Shown one piece after another: positions 44,901 to 52,793 of a stretch of DNA of 64,000 bases (its first letter is position 1; each line of letters opens with the position of its first letter). The translations under genes and the position numbers were made by a program. The notes beneath the pieces are model-generated. The model did no database searches, was not told the origin of the DNA, and worked only from the letters and a program-made list of their open reading frames with translations. The DNA comes from Phaeobacter italicus (lineage in GTDB: Bacteria > Pseudomonadota > Alphaproteobacteria > Rhodobacterales > Rhodobacteraceae): the NCBI RefSeq assembly GCF_001258055.1, contig NZ_CVRM01000033.1, forward strand, positions 215,529 to 279,528, written 5' to 3'.

Positions 44901-47900
44901 GGCCGCCCCCCAAGTCAGCGCCCGGATCAGCGCCTGCACATTGGCGTTGGAGGCATCAGCGGTTGTGAAATCAATCTGCAACATGCGCCCGTCCTGCCCG
45001 TCGTTGGCTGCATGTACGGTGCCAATGGTGGTGCCACCCACGGCGATCGTCTCTCCTGCGGAAAGCGTGGCATCCCCGCCTGAGGTCACAGTTGTGCCAT
45101 TGACCGAGAAACTGCCGCTGGCAGAGTTTGCAGCACCGCTGTCGGCGATCGTCAGAACGCCGCCTGAGTAGTCGCTGGTATCAGGATTGCCGAGCAGGAC
45201 GTCGCCGCCGCTATCAATGGCCGCGTGCTGGCCGGGTTCCACGGCGCTGTCATCCCCCTGCAGGTTCTGCAAGGTCGGGGCGTCATTCACGGCGGTGAGG
45301 CTGACAGTGCTGGTGAGGCTGGGGGCGGATGTGTCGCTGCCGCCTCCCGCTGTGCCTCCGGTGTCTACAAGCTGGGTGATGGTAACGACCCGATTGGCAA
45401 CCGTGGTCGGCGCGTCAGAGGTGTTGCGGTAGGTCAGCCCGTCAATCAAGGTCTGCACCTGCGCCGCCGTCAGCGTTGCACCAGAAAAGCTGAGCGTGGC
45501 TGTGCTGCCGCTGACAGAGACGCTCACTCCCAATCCGTTTGTTGCTGTTGTGGCGGTCGTCCCGTCGGAGAGCGCAATATCCGTGCCGTCAAGGGACAGG
45601 ATCTCAGCCGCGCCATCTGCAACATTTGTGACGGTAAGTGTCAGCCCGTCCAGCCGGTCAACCTGTTCAACAAGGCTGAAGGTGACAGAGCTGAACAGAT
45701 CCTGTCCACCGGCACCCTCTACATGGATTGGATTTTGGCCAGTCGCACTTAGGGTTGGGGCATCATTTATCCCGCCAATCGCGACGGTCTGCGTGGCCGT
45801 TACCGTCTGGGCGCCACCGCTGCCCTGGGTGCCTGAATTGCCATCAGAAAACATCCAGTTCAGTTCGGCGCTGGTGTTCGGGTCATCGCTGGTGTTGGCA
45901 TATGTGATGTGCTGCAGGACGTTGTTCACCTGGGCCGAGGTTGCCGTCGAAAGGAAGGTGATCTGCAGCTGGCCCCCCCCTTCGGTAAAGGTGGCAATTG
46001 GCGCGGCACTCCATTGCAGTTGATTGGCAACAACAGTGAACCCCGCAGTGGACAGCTCAAAGCCAAAGCTGTCAGTCGCATTGGCGCCGCCATTGCGGGA
46101 GATGGTGAGGACTGCGCCATTGAAATCACCAAGACCGCCAGTAAGAGCGGAGAGTTCGGCGTCGCCAAGGGTGACATTATTGTCCAGAACAACAGCGCTG
46201 CCGCCCTCAGAATAGGTGGGGGTTGCGTCCAAACCATTGAAAACGGGGGCGTCATTGACTGCATTGACCGTGATTGTGACGCTGTCACTTGCGGTGGAAA
46301 ATGCAGTTGTTCCACCGGGTGATGACAGATCCGCGATACCGCCAGCCGATCCGGTGGTTTTGTCCCAGGCGTGCATCGTCAGCGTGGCCTGGCCGACGTA
46401 GTTCTGATCAGGAACAAAGCGAACCAGGTTCGTGCCTGCACCACCAGCCGTGCCATCCAGCAACCGCGCCGCACCAGTGAGCGACACCACCTGGCCCGTC
46501 GTCGCGCTAAAGTCGCTCCAGCTGGCGCCTGCATTGGTGGAAAACTGCCACACACCGTTGGTGTTATCGACCTGGCTGACGGCAATTGCCTCTACCGCGC
46601 TGCCATCGACATCTGAGATGCTTCCATCAACCACCAGAGCGGCGACAGTTGTTCCGGGGTTGTTGGCATTGTCCGTGGCATCATCATCCCCGTCGGCGCC
46701 GCTGCCATTGTCATTGCCGGCGTCCTCATCGATCGCCGCAAGTGTGGGGCTGGCCGTCGTGTCCAGAACCGGCGCGTCGTTTGCTGGCTGGATGGAAATG
46801 TTCACCGTATCGGCCGCACCGTCACTGGTGCCGTCATTGGGGGTTACGGTCAGAACGGCTGTGGTTACGTCATTTGCCCCGGTGGTAAAGGTGATCTTGC
46901 TGGTGTCGTCCAGATACGCATTCAGGGCTGCTGCTGTGCCCTGTAGTGTCATCGACGTGGTGCCAGAGGTTGCAATCGTCACCCCGGCAAAGATTCCGTT
47001 GCCTTCAACCGAACTGATCGTGCCACGGTCAACCGCAAGGGTCAGGGTGATGTCATCACCATCTGCGTCCGAAAGGTTATAGGCGGACAGGTCAATCGCG
47101 GTTGCCACGTCCTCTGTCGCCGTGTCATCGGCCGGGGTGCCGCCGAGTGCAGGAGCCGTGTTGACCGGGCCGACGGCATCGCCAACCGTGATATTAATGA
47201 CCGCAAATTCCTGGAAATCGGGATCATTGGTGTAGTCGACGGCAATCCTGCGCACATCTTGCCATGCTGTATTGGTTGTCCAGCCACCAGACCCGTAGGA
47301 ATACGTTTGGTATGTGCTCGGGCCAGCTGCGGTCCATGTCAAAACCTGCGAGACAACCGCATTTCCGGAATCATCATATCCCCGGATTGTAAATGTCTGG
47401 TCAGTAAGTGCTTGGCCCCGGCCGACGACCTCGAAGCCTTCGAAGCTGAAATTCGCAGATCCGGCCAATTGGAAGCCGTTGCTGAATCCATTGAAGTTTG
47501 AAATGCCGTTTGAAGCTACCACGCCTTGTCCGGGGAGCCCTGCCAGCGACAGGTTGGTAAACAGTCCGTCGGCTTCATCGCCGTAGCCGTAGTCAAGTGT
47601 TAGGGTAATTCCGGGGGCATCGGTGACACCAGATGTCCCGTCGACCCACTCTGCTTTAACTGCTCCTCCAGTGTTTGATGCATAGTTGATCGTGGTCGAG
47701 AGCACCCCTTGAAACGCGGCTTGGCCAGCGGCAGAGATTGCGACAGGTGTTGTGATTGCACCGATCTGCAGATCAAGCTGCCAATCCCCGCCCAGCCGTG
47801 CCGCCCCGGTCAGGGTGCGTGATGCGGCGATATTGGCGCCCGTGGCCTCTGCGAGGGCCGCGACAAACGCCTCTCCACGTTCGGACGCGGCAACCTCGCA

Positions 47901-48206
47901 ACCGTAAATCAGAATGTCCGCATCCGCAGCGAGCGCCCGGTTGATTGTTGCACAGGCATCCGGTGCCTGTTTCAGCGTTCTGGCCGTCAGGCAGTCATTG
48001 CCCAAAAACAACGTCCCATCAGCCCCGTGAGAGAGAATATGAACCGCGGTGATCCCATCACGGCCATCCAGCGCCTGCGCGATCTGGGACAGGCCGGGGC
48101 GGCGAGGATCAAGCGGGATGGCCTCCATATCCTGGGGGAGATTGGCAAGAAGTGTGTGAAAATCCGCTACGGAACTGTCAATAAAAGCGATCTGGAGGTT
48201 CATCAT
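41937..48206 (-). CDS. Giant DUF4347/cadherin-like/RTX secreted protein
   Basis: About 2089 residues. N-terminal DUF4347 domain (about 1-165) with VHILSHGADGTLFLG and ADILIYGCEVAASERGEAF. A long middle of beta-sandwich repeats follows, each opening with an NDAP-type motif (ANDAPVLD, VNDAPVFN, INDAPTLS, VNDAPTLQ, VNDAPDIA) and DGDGTANGG loops. Near the C-terminus (about 1790-1990) is a run of GGxGxDxux calcium-binding RTX nonapeptides (GGIGNDTI, GGMGRDTL, GGAGNDRL), ending SSVMIIL. There is no Sec signal; type I secretion is expected, but no secretion genes adjoin. ATG at 48206 preferred over a TTG at 48221. Probably an adhesin or matrix protein. Confidence 0.9.
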   Translation of the reverse strand: MMNLQIAFIDSSVADFHTLLANLPQDMEAIPLDPRRPGLSQIAQALDGRDGITAVHILSHGADGTLFLGNDCLTARTLKQAPDACATINRALAADADILIYGCEVAASERGEAFVAALAEATGANIAASRTLTGAARLGGDWQLDLQIGAITTPVAISAAGQAAFQGVLSTTINYASNTGGAVKAEWVDGTSGVTDAPGITLTLDYGYGDEADGLFTNLSLAGLPGQGVVASNGISNFNGFSNGFQLAGSANFSFEGFEVVGRGQALTDQTFTIRGYDDSGNAVVSQVLTWTAAGPSTYQTYSYGSGGWTTNTAWQDVRRIAVDYTNDPDFQEFAVINITVGDAVGPVNTAPALGGTPADDTATEDVATAIDLSAYNLSDADGDDITLTLAVDRGTISSVEGNGIFAGVTIATSGTTSMTLQGTAAALNAYLDDTSKITFTTGANDVTTAVLTVTPNDGTSDGAADTVNISIQPANDAPVLDTTASPTLAAIDEDAGNDNGSGADGDDDATDNANNPGTTVAALVVDGSISDVDGSAVEAIAVSQVDNTNGVWQFSTNAGASWSDFSATTGQVVSLTGAARLLDGTAGGAGTNLVRFVPDQNYVGQATLTMHAWDKTTGSAGGIADLSSPGGTTAFSTASDSVTITVNAVNDAPVFNGLDATPTYSEGGSAVVLDNNVTLGDAELSALTGGLGDFNGAVLTISRNGGANATDSFGFELSTAGFTVVANQLQWSAAPIATFTEGGGQLQITFLSTATSAQVNNVLQHITYANTSDDPNTSAELNWMFSDGNSGTQGSGGAQTVTATQTVAIGGINDAPTLSATGQNPIHVEGAGGQDLFSSVTFSLVEQVDRLDGLTLTVTNVADGAAEILSLDGTDIALSDGTTATTATNGLGVSVSVSGSTATLSFSGATLTAAQVQTLIDGLTYRNTSDAPTTVANRVVTITQLVDTGGTAGGGSDTSAPSLTSTVSLTAVNDAPTLQNLQGDDSAVEPGQHAAIDSGGDVLLGNPDTSDYSGGVLTIADSGAANSASGSFSVNGTTVTSGGDATLSAGETIAVGGTTIGTVHAANDGQDGRMLQIDFTTADASNANVQALIRALTWGAASGTGQQTFTLTLNDGDGTANGGAEETTADFTMSLGNRPVIANLSGDSVAFVEDGGAVLLDANADAALSDADSANLGGGSLSLAYVSGQSADDRLVIDTSGAVSLSAAQAANVTVSVGGTVIGTLRAGAAGGASEALVIDLTADATPARLQQLISALSYTNISEDPDTSDRVLSLTVVDDAGLTSDVAALTVSVAAQDDAPTLTATSENPGYSEGATASDLFSSVAADAIENGQTFTGLTLTIDNLADGAAEVLQIDGSTLTLTHGATLMTATNSLSASVTVSGTTATVTISGATLSAADLQTLIDGLAYENTSDSPQDSSTRTVTITGLTDSGSATGGNSNAATLSLTSVVTLTAVNDAPDIANITAPIAGQVVAGSGAQAVSGLAGVTVSDVDSPEFNGGTLVLQQTSGTSNGSWGVDGTVVTASGGATLSAGASLAINGTVIGTVDAVSDGQSGSALSISFTTTDATPAAVQLLLQNLTYAAPTGVETRSFSLTLTDGDGTANGGDADVTVPFSLQVTSQPPEISNLNGDTVTFVRGQTAVQLDAGSDLSVSDPDNADLGHATLTVSLESGAQGGDLLLVDTTGTVTLSSGQTDGSVIAVGGTDIGTISATGTGGDGEDLVIVLMAGVAFSQVETLLDALRFDNSTGSAAPLGSRSVGVRFDAADGATSDMSLITVTVTAPPSPGGGGSTPQAPVDVTGGSDGETFDGTNLNDTINGDGGDDLIRGGLGQDSLMGGIGNDTIRGNAGEDELFLGSGNDSGFGGDGNDLVLAGPGQDLVRGHQGNDTLHGGSNADTIFGGRGNDSVFAGKGNDNVYGRADDDHLRGGWGDDTIHGGTGSDTILAGQGHDTVFGGEGSDRVRAGWGDDKVFLGLADDHVFGGKGNDTLIGGMGRDTLNGGAGNDRLRGGADSDTFIFAKGRGMDTIADFDATMDVLELRNFGFSSPQEALSFGAQQGDDFVFSFDDGSGLILRDVSEAELSSVMIIL

Positions 48207-48471
48207 TACAGTATCAAACAAGGGTGGATCGGAATTAATTCAACTATTGGGTGTGTTTGTTGTCAATTGGTAAACGCTGGCTGTGGGTGACGACCTTCCG
48301 CCGCATTTCACGTTGATTTCTTGGTCTTGCCGAGCGGTCCCTGCCGCGCCATCGCCAGTTTGCCAGTTTTGGTGCGTATTGCGCGCTGGGCATCAGGTGT
48401 TGCTGCGGCATGCGGTTTGGCCACCCAGAATGTGACTCGCGCTTTGGTTGTTTTTGTGGTCTGATTTTGGA

Positions 48472-49383
48472 ATGATACGCCCAGCCAGTCCACCCTCCCG
48501 TCGTTATGGCGGCAAGATCGCTGATCCGAGCCGCTGGCAGAGTTTCGAGCCCCGCGCGGGCGATGTGGTGGTGTCCACACCGCCCAAGTCCGGCACGACC
48601 TGGACGCAGGGCATTCTTGCGTTGCTGATGTCGGGAGATCCGGGCGTGGATGCGGCGCTCTCACGCAAGGCGCCCTGGCTGGATGTAACCTCTGCCGAAC
48701 AGGATGCCCTTGTTGCCGGGCTCAACGCGCAGCCTGGCAGGCGGCAGGTCAAGACGCACACGCCGCTAGACGGGATCCCATACTGGCCTGACCTGCGTTA
48801 TATCACGGTGTTTCGCCATCCGATCGACGTGCATTTTTCCTTTCGCAACCATGTGGCCAACATGCGCGAACCGGTGCTGAGCGACATCTTCCCGCCGGAC
48901 CCACGCGAGGGGTTTGCGATCTTTCTGGAGGGAGACCATCGCGATGGCGCCAGTCTGGTTTCGATCGTGGATCATTTCCACAGCGCAATCGCGCGGCGCC
49001 ATGCGCCCAATCACCTTTCGCTGCATTATGCCGATATGATGCGCGATCTTGCATGGGCCGTGGGGCACATCGCGGATCACCTGTCCATCGCTCATCCGCC
49101 CGCGGTGATGTCAGATCTGATCGCGGCGGCCCGCTTTGACAACATGAAAGCCAATGCCGACCGCTTTGCCCTGTCCGCAGGAGAGGGGTTCTGGCGCAAG
49201 GATCGTGGGTTTTTCCACAGTGCCAGTTCACAGAAATGGCGGGGCATTCTATCCGAGGCTGACATGACAGCCTACCGCAAGCGCATGTCCACATTGCTGC
49301 GCCCCCCCGAGCAGCGCTGGCTGGAAAACGGTGGCGGGCTCTTGGCTGAGGTCTTTGCCGGTGGTGACACCCAGCCCAGCTGA
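48472..49383 (+). CDS. PAPS-dependent sulfotransferase-domain protein
   Basis: A 303-residue sulfotransferase. The 5'-phosphosulfate loop is TPPKSGTTWTQ at residues 36-46; KTHTPLDGIPY follows, and the 3'-phosphate-binding segment is VFRHPIDVHFSFRNH near 110. C-terminal FFHSASSQKWRGILS is the conserved cofactor-binding end. Such cytosolic-type enzymes sulfate hydroxyls of small molecules; acceptor unknown. The start at ATG 48472 has a weak ribosome binding site (GGA); a TTG at 48448 is an alternative. It precedes the B12 riboswitch without an evident link. Confidence 0.87.
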   Translation: MIRPASPPSRRYGGKIADPSRWQSFEPRAGDVVVSTPPKSGTTWTQGILALLMSGDPGVDAALSRKAPWLDVTSAEQDALVAGLNAQPGRRQVKTHTPLDGIPYWPDLRYITVFRHPIDVHFSFRNHVANMREPVLSDIFPPDPREGFAIFLEGDHRDGASLVSIVDHFHSAIARRHAPNHLSLHYADMMRDLAWAVGHIADHLSIAHPPAVMSDLIAAARFDNMKANADRFALSAGEGFWRKDRGFFHSASSQKWRGILSEADMTAYRKRMSTLLRPPEQRWLENGGGLLAEVFAGGDTQPS

Positions 49384-49448
49384 ACCAGTCAAGGCTGGCA
49401 ACTGAAACCCCCTTGACAGAAACGTCGGTGATCGCCAGACCAGCGAAA

Positions 49449-49633
49449 GATGGTTCTCGCGACGCCTCAGGCAATCCGGGATGAAAAGGGAACACGGTGC
49501 GGCGTACCCAAAAGGGACCAAATCCGTGACTGCCCCCGCAACTGTGAGCGAGGAGCTCTCTGCCGAAACCACTGGCCCACCGGGCCGGGAAGGGGCAGGG
49601 CGCGTTGATCCGCAAGTCAGTAGACCTGCCATC
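49449..49633 (+). ncRNA. Cobalamin (AdoCbl) riboswitch
   Basis: The conserved core is clear: ATGAAAAGGGAACACGGTGC at 49480-49499, GACTGCCCCCGCAACTGTGA near 49528-49547, a CCACTGGC/GGGAAGGG segment, then the B12 box AAGTCAGTAGACCTGCC near 49613. GATGG (49449-49453) pairs with CCATC (49629-49633) as the closing P1 stem. The B12 box has T where G is usual (AGTCAGgAGACC). It stands upstream of an ABC importer of the BtuFCD type and is expected to repress it when cobalamin is plentiful. The expression platform in the next 110 bases is not obvious; no clear intrinsic terminator. Confidence 0.92.
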
Positions 49634-49745
49634 AAGATATTTTTTCCCGGGCGGGGCGTCCGGACGAAATAGCTTGGTGTGCTGCGCTTGCGCTGCCACA
49701 GCATCACGTTTTCGTCTGATGTCACGCGTTTCTGCGGAGGGCAGA

Positions 49746-49892
49746 ATGCTATGTGAGAGGACGTGCAGACATTTGATCTGCGCAGGGGGCGATATTGGCT
49801 GCGACCGCGGCTTTGCCCGTCCTGAAATCCTGCGGTGGGCGGTGCCCCTGCACGCGGTGCGCGCAGCGCGCGGCCAGCAAGGTGGTCACTGA
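49746..49892 (+). CDS. Possible small Cys-containing ORF between riboswitch and importer
   Basis: A 48-codon frame beginning MLCERTCRHLICAGGD, with a strong GGAGGG six to nine bases before its ATG. Its TGA stop overlaps the ATG of the ATPase gene (TGATG), the pattern of translational coupling. It has four cysteines in its first 19 residues and a basic tail. I do not recognise the family. It could be a leader through which the riboswitch controls the operon, a remnant of a larger gene, or chance. The ATPase gene has no Shine-Dalgarno of its own as good as this one. Confidence 0.35.
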   Translation: MLCERTCRHLICAGGDIGCDRGFARPEILRWAVPLHAVRAARGQQGGH

Positions 49893-50707
49893 TGGTGGTT
49901 GATCTGCGGGCGGCAAGTCTGACCGTCGACACCGTGTGCTGGGGGCCAAGCGCGACGCAGCCAATGATCCTGCAGCCGGTGTCTTTTCAGCTGGCTGCGG
50001 GGCGGGTGCTGGGGGTCGTTGGTGCCAATGGCGCAGGCAAGACCACGTTGCTGCGGCTTCTTTACAGGTGGGCGCGTCCTCTTGGGGGGCGGATCATGAT
50101 TGATGGGCAGGACATCTGGCAGATGCCCGCACGTGCCGCGGCGCGGCGGGTTGCGGCGGTCCTGCAAGAGCAGCCGACCGATTTCGCCCTCACCGTAAGG
50201 GAGATTGTCGCATTGGGCCGCATCCCGCACCGGCAGGGGTTTGCGCGCCCCGGACAGCGCTGCAACGCACAGATCGATCAGGCGCTTTTGCGGCTTGATC
50301 TTGCGCATCTGGAACAGCGCGCCTTTGGAACATTGTCCGGCGGAGAGCGACAGCGCTGCATGGTTGCGCGTGCCTTGGCGCAAGAGCCGCAGATCCTGGT
50401 CCTGGACGAACCGACCAACCACCTGGATATCCGCCATCAGCTTGAAGTGATTGCTCTTATTCGCGATCTCGATGTGACCATCGTCACCTCGCTGCATGAT
50501 CTCAATCTCGCGGCAGAGCTCTGCGACGACATTCTGTTGCTGCGTCAGGGGCAGGCGATTGCCTTTGGCGCGCCGGGCGATGTGCTCACACCTGCGCGGG
50601 TGTCGGCTGCTTTTGACGTCGGTGTGCACGCCGAACATCTGTCGCTCAGCGGGCGGCAGCATCTCACCTACCATCTTGCAAACACAGACACAGGCTATCT
50701 GAAATGA
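49892..50707 (+). CDS. btuD: ABC transporter ATPase, BtuD/FecE-like (cobalamin importer)
   Basis: A 271-residue ATPase. Walker A is GANGAGKTT near residue 46, the Q-loop is in LQEQPTDFALT, the signature is LSGGERQRCMVARAL and Walker B is ILVLDEPTNHLD. The family is the FecE/BtuD/FhuC group serving siderophores and cobalamin; the upstream riboswitch makes cobalamin or a corrinoid the likely substrate. Start at MVVDLRAASL, coupled to a small frame upstream. It overlaps the next gene by four bases. Confidence 0.88.
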   Translation: MVVDLRAASLTVDTVCWGPSATQPMILQPVSFQLAAGRVLGVVGANGAGKTTLLRLLYRWARPLGGRIMIDGQDIWQMPARAAARRVAAVLQEQPTDFALTVREIVALGRIPHRQGFARPGQRCNAQIDQALLRLDLAHLEQRAFGTLSGGERQRCMVARALAQEPQILVLDEPTNHLDIRHQLEVIALIRDLDVTIVTSLHDLNLAAELCDDILLLRQGQAIAFGAPGDVLTPARVSAAFDVGVHAEHLSLSGRQHLTYHLANTDTGYLK

Positions 50708-51639
50708 AACTGACCCTCCCGATCATCGCGGCCCTGGCAATTGCAGGCCCTGTTTCCGCCCAAACCACAGTCGATAGCTGCAACCGTCAGGTGACATTTG
50801 AGGCCCCGCCAACAGCAGCAGTGTCGAATGATGTGAACCTGACCGAAATGATGCTGGTTCTGGGGCTTGCGGATCGGATGGTCGGCTACACCGGCATCTC
50901 CGGCTGGAAAACCCTGGATGAGGAGATGCGCGCAGGGGTCGAGCAACTGCCAGAGCTGAGCGCGAAATACCCCACGAAAGAGGTGCTATTGGGGGCAGAG
51001 GCGGATTTCTATTTTGCCGGGTGGAACTACGGCATGAAGGTGGGCGGCGAGGTGACACCGCAGACGCTGCAGCCCTTTGGGATCGCCGTTTATGAACTGA
51101 CAGAGAGCTGTATCCACATCGGCGAGAAACCCAAAGTGTCGATGGAAGACATGTACGCCGACATTGAAAATCTCGGCAAGATCTTTGGCGTTGAAGACAA
51201 GGCCACGGCCCTGATCGAAGGCTATCGCGCCGAACTGGCAGCCTTTGCGCCAGATCGCGCGGGCGATCAGAAACCACCGCGTGTCTTTGTCTACGACAGC
51301 GGTGAAGAAAGCCCGTTCACCGCCGGACGCTATGCCATGCCCACCGCCCTGATCGAGGCGGCGGGAGGCACAAACATCATGGACGACTTTGAAAAGAGCT
51401 GGGCAACCGTGACCTGGGAAGAGGTCGTGGAGCGCAACCCGGAAATCGTGGTCATCGTGAACTACGGCAATGTCACCGCCGAAGAAAAACGCGCATTCAT
51501 GATGAACAATCCCGCCTTTGCCGAAATCGACGCAGTCAAAAACGACCGGTTCGTCACGCTTGAATATGTCGAGGCCACGCCGGGTCCACGCAATATCAAG
51601 GCGATCAAGAAACTCGCGGCTGCCTTTTGGCCGCAGTGA
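50704..51639 (+). CDS. btuF: ABC transporter periplasmic binding protein, BtuF-like
   Basis: A 311-residue class III binding protein. The signal peptide is cleaved after GPVSA near residue 19; no lipobox, so it is soluble in the periplasm. Two lobes are joined by a long helix, with the typical VTWEEVVERNPEIVVIVNYG in the second lobe. The ATG lies inside the stop of the ATPase gene. Substrate inferred from the riboswitch rather than from binding residues. Confidence 0.87.
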   Translation: MKLTLPIIAALAIAGPVSAQTTVDSCNRQVTFEAPPTAAVSNDVNLTEMMLVLGLADRMVGYTGISGWKTLDEEMRAGVEQLPELSAKYPTKEVLLGAEADFYFAGWNYGMKVGGEVTPQTLQPFGIAVYELTESCIHIGEKPKVSMEDMYADIENLGKIFGVEDKATALIEGYRAELAAFAPDRAGDQKPPRVFVYDSGEESPFTAGRYAMPTALIEAAGGTNIMDDFEKSWATVTWEEVVERNPEIVVIVNYGNVTAEEKRAFMMNNPAFAEIDAVKNDRFVTLEYVEATPGPRNIKAIKKLAAAFWPQ

Positions 51640-51666
51640 CAGCGCATCCCTCAGGAGGGTTGAGAC

Positions 51667-52719
51667 ATGAGTGACAGCACAACACACCGTCCGCTGGCAA
51701 TGCGGCGACGCGGGGCCGCGCTGCCTTGGGGTGTCTGCGGCACCTTGGTGCTGGTGCTGTCCATCTGTCTCGCTGTATCGGTCGGGGCGGTATCGATCCC
51801 GCTGGCCACGGTCTGGGGTGTGCTGGTTGATGCGGTTGCACCGGGGTTGGTGGAGCCGAGCTGGTCCAAGGGGCGCGCTGCCATCGTCTGGGATATCCGC
51901 TTTCCTCGTGCGCTTTTGGCGGCGCTTGTGGGGGCAGGGCTTGCGATTGTGGGGGCGGCTTTGCAGGCTGTCACCCGCAATCCGATCGCTGATCCCCATC
52001 TTTTGGGGATCTCCTCCGGAGCCGCCTTTGGCGCAATCCTTGCTTTGCTGCACACGGGCCTGTTTCTGGGGCTTTTGACCGTGCCGCTGATGGCGTTTGT
52101 CGGGGCCCTTGGGGCCACGGTTCTGGTTCTGGCGGTTGTCCGATTTGCAGCCGCGACCAGCGCTGATCGGCTGATCCTGGTGGGGGTGGCTGTTTCCTTT
52201 GTCATCATGGCAGGGGCCAACCTCCTGATCTTTCTGGGGGACCCGCGCGCATCGCACACTGTCGTCTTTTGGATGCTGGGCGGGCTTGGGCTGGCGCAGT
52301 GGTCGCATCTGATCTACCCGGCAGCGGTGCTTATCCCCTGCGGGCTGTGGTTCTGGCTGCGCAGTTCCGATCTCAATGCGATGACAATTGGGGATGAAAC
52401 CGCCGCGACCCTTGGCATTGCGGTGCGCCGCTTCCGACTGGAGATCTTTGTGTTGGGCGCGCTCGTTACCGGGACGATGGTCGCATTTTCGGGACTGATC
52501 GGATTTGTCGGGCTGATGATCCCCCATATCGCCCGGCTGATGGTGGGCGGTGATAATCGCCGGGTGCTGCCACTTTCGGCGCTTTTGGGGGCGTTGTTTC
52601 TGATCTGGGCAGACATTGCCGCCCGCACGATCATGGCACCAGAGGACATGCCCATCGGTGTTGTCACGGGCTTTGTCGGGGGTGGGTTCTTTATCTGGCT
52701 GCTGCGCCGCGTGGGTTGA
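51667..52719 (+). CDS. btuC: ABC transporter permease, FecCD/BtuC family
   Basis: A 350-residue permease with about ten membrane helices. The FecCD hallmarks are FPRALLAALVGAGLAIVGAA near residue 75, DPHLLGISSGAAFGA and the cytoplasmic coupling segment FIGLMIPHIARLMVGGDNRR-like (here FVGLMIPHIARLMVGG) near residue 285. Closes the three-gene importer. It converges with the M24 peptidase gene. Confidence 0.9.
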   Translation: MSDSTTHRPLAMRRRGAALPWGVCGTLVLVLSICLAVSVGAVSIPLATVWGVLVDAVAPGLVEPSWSKGRAAIVWDIRFPRALLAALVGAGLAIVGAALQAVTRNPIADPHLLGISSGAAFGAILALLHTGLFLGLLTVPLMAFVGALGATVLVLAVVRFAAATSADRLILVGVAVSFVIMAGANLLIFLGDPRASHTVVFWMLGGLGLAQWSHLIYPAAVLIPCGLWFWLRSSDLNAMTIGDETAATLGIAVRRFRLEIFVLGALVTGTMVAFSGLIGFVGLMIPHIARLMVGGDNRRVLPLSALLGALFLIWADIAARTIMAPEDMPIGVVTGFVGGGFFIWLLRRVG

Positions 52720-52759
52720 GGCGCGGCGAAACATCTTCAAAAACCAATGACATGACAAA

Positions 52760-52786
52760 GGGCAGGGCCGCAGCGTGGCCCCGCCC
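52760..52786. terminator. GC hairpin between convergent btuC and M24 peptidase genes
   Basis: GGGCAGGGCC (52760-52769) and GGCCCCGCCC (52777-52786) form a strong stem with a 7-base loop, located between two stop codons. There is no T-run, so an intrinsic terminator is possible but unproven. Confidence 0.4.
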
Positions 52787-52793
52787 GATAGGG

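Noticed and set aside
50986..52758. 590-codon minus-strand frame opposite btuF/btuC
   Set aside because: His/Gln/Arg/Pro-rich translation typical of the antisense of a GC-rich membrane-protein gene; btuF and btuC have full family features on the plus strand.
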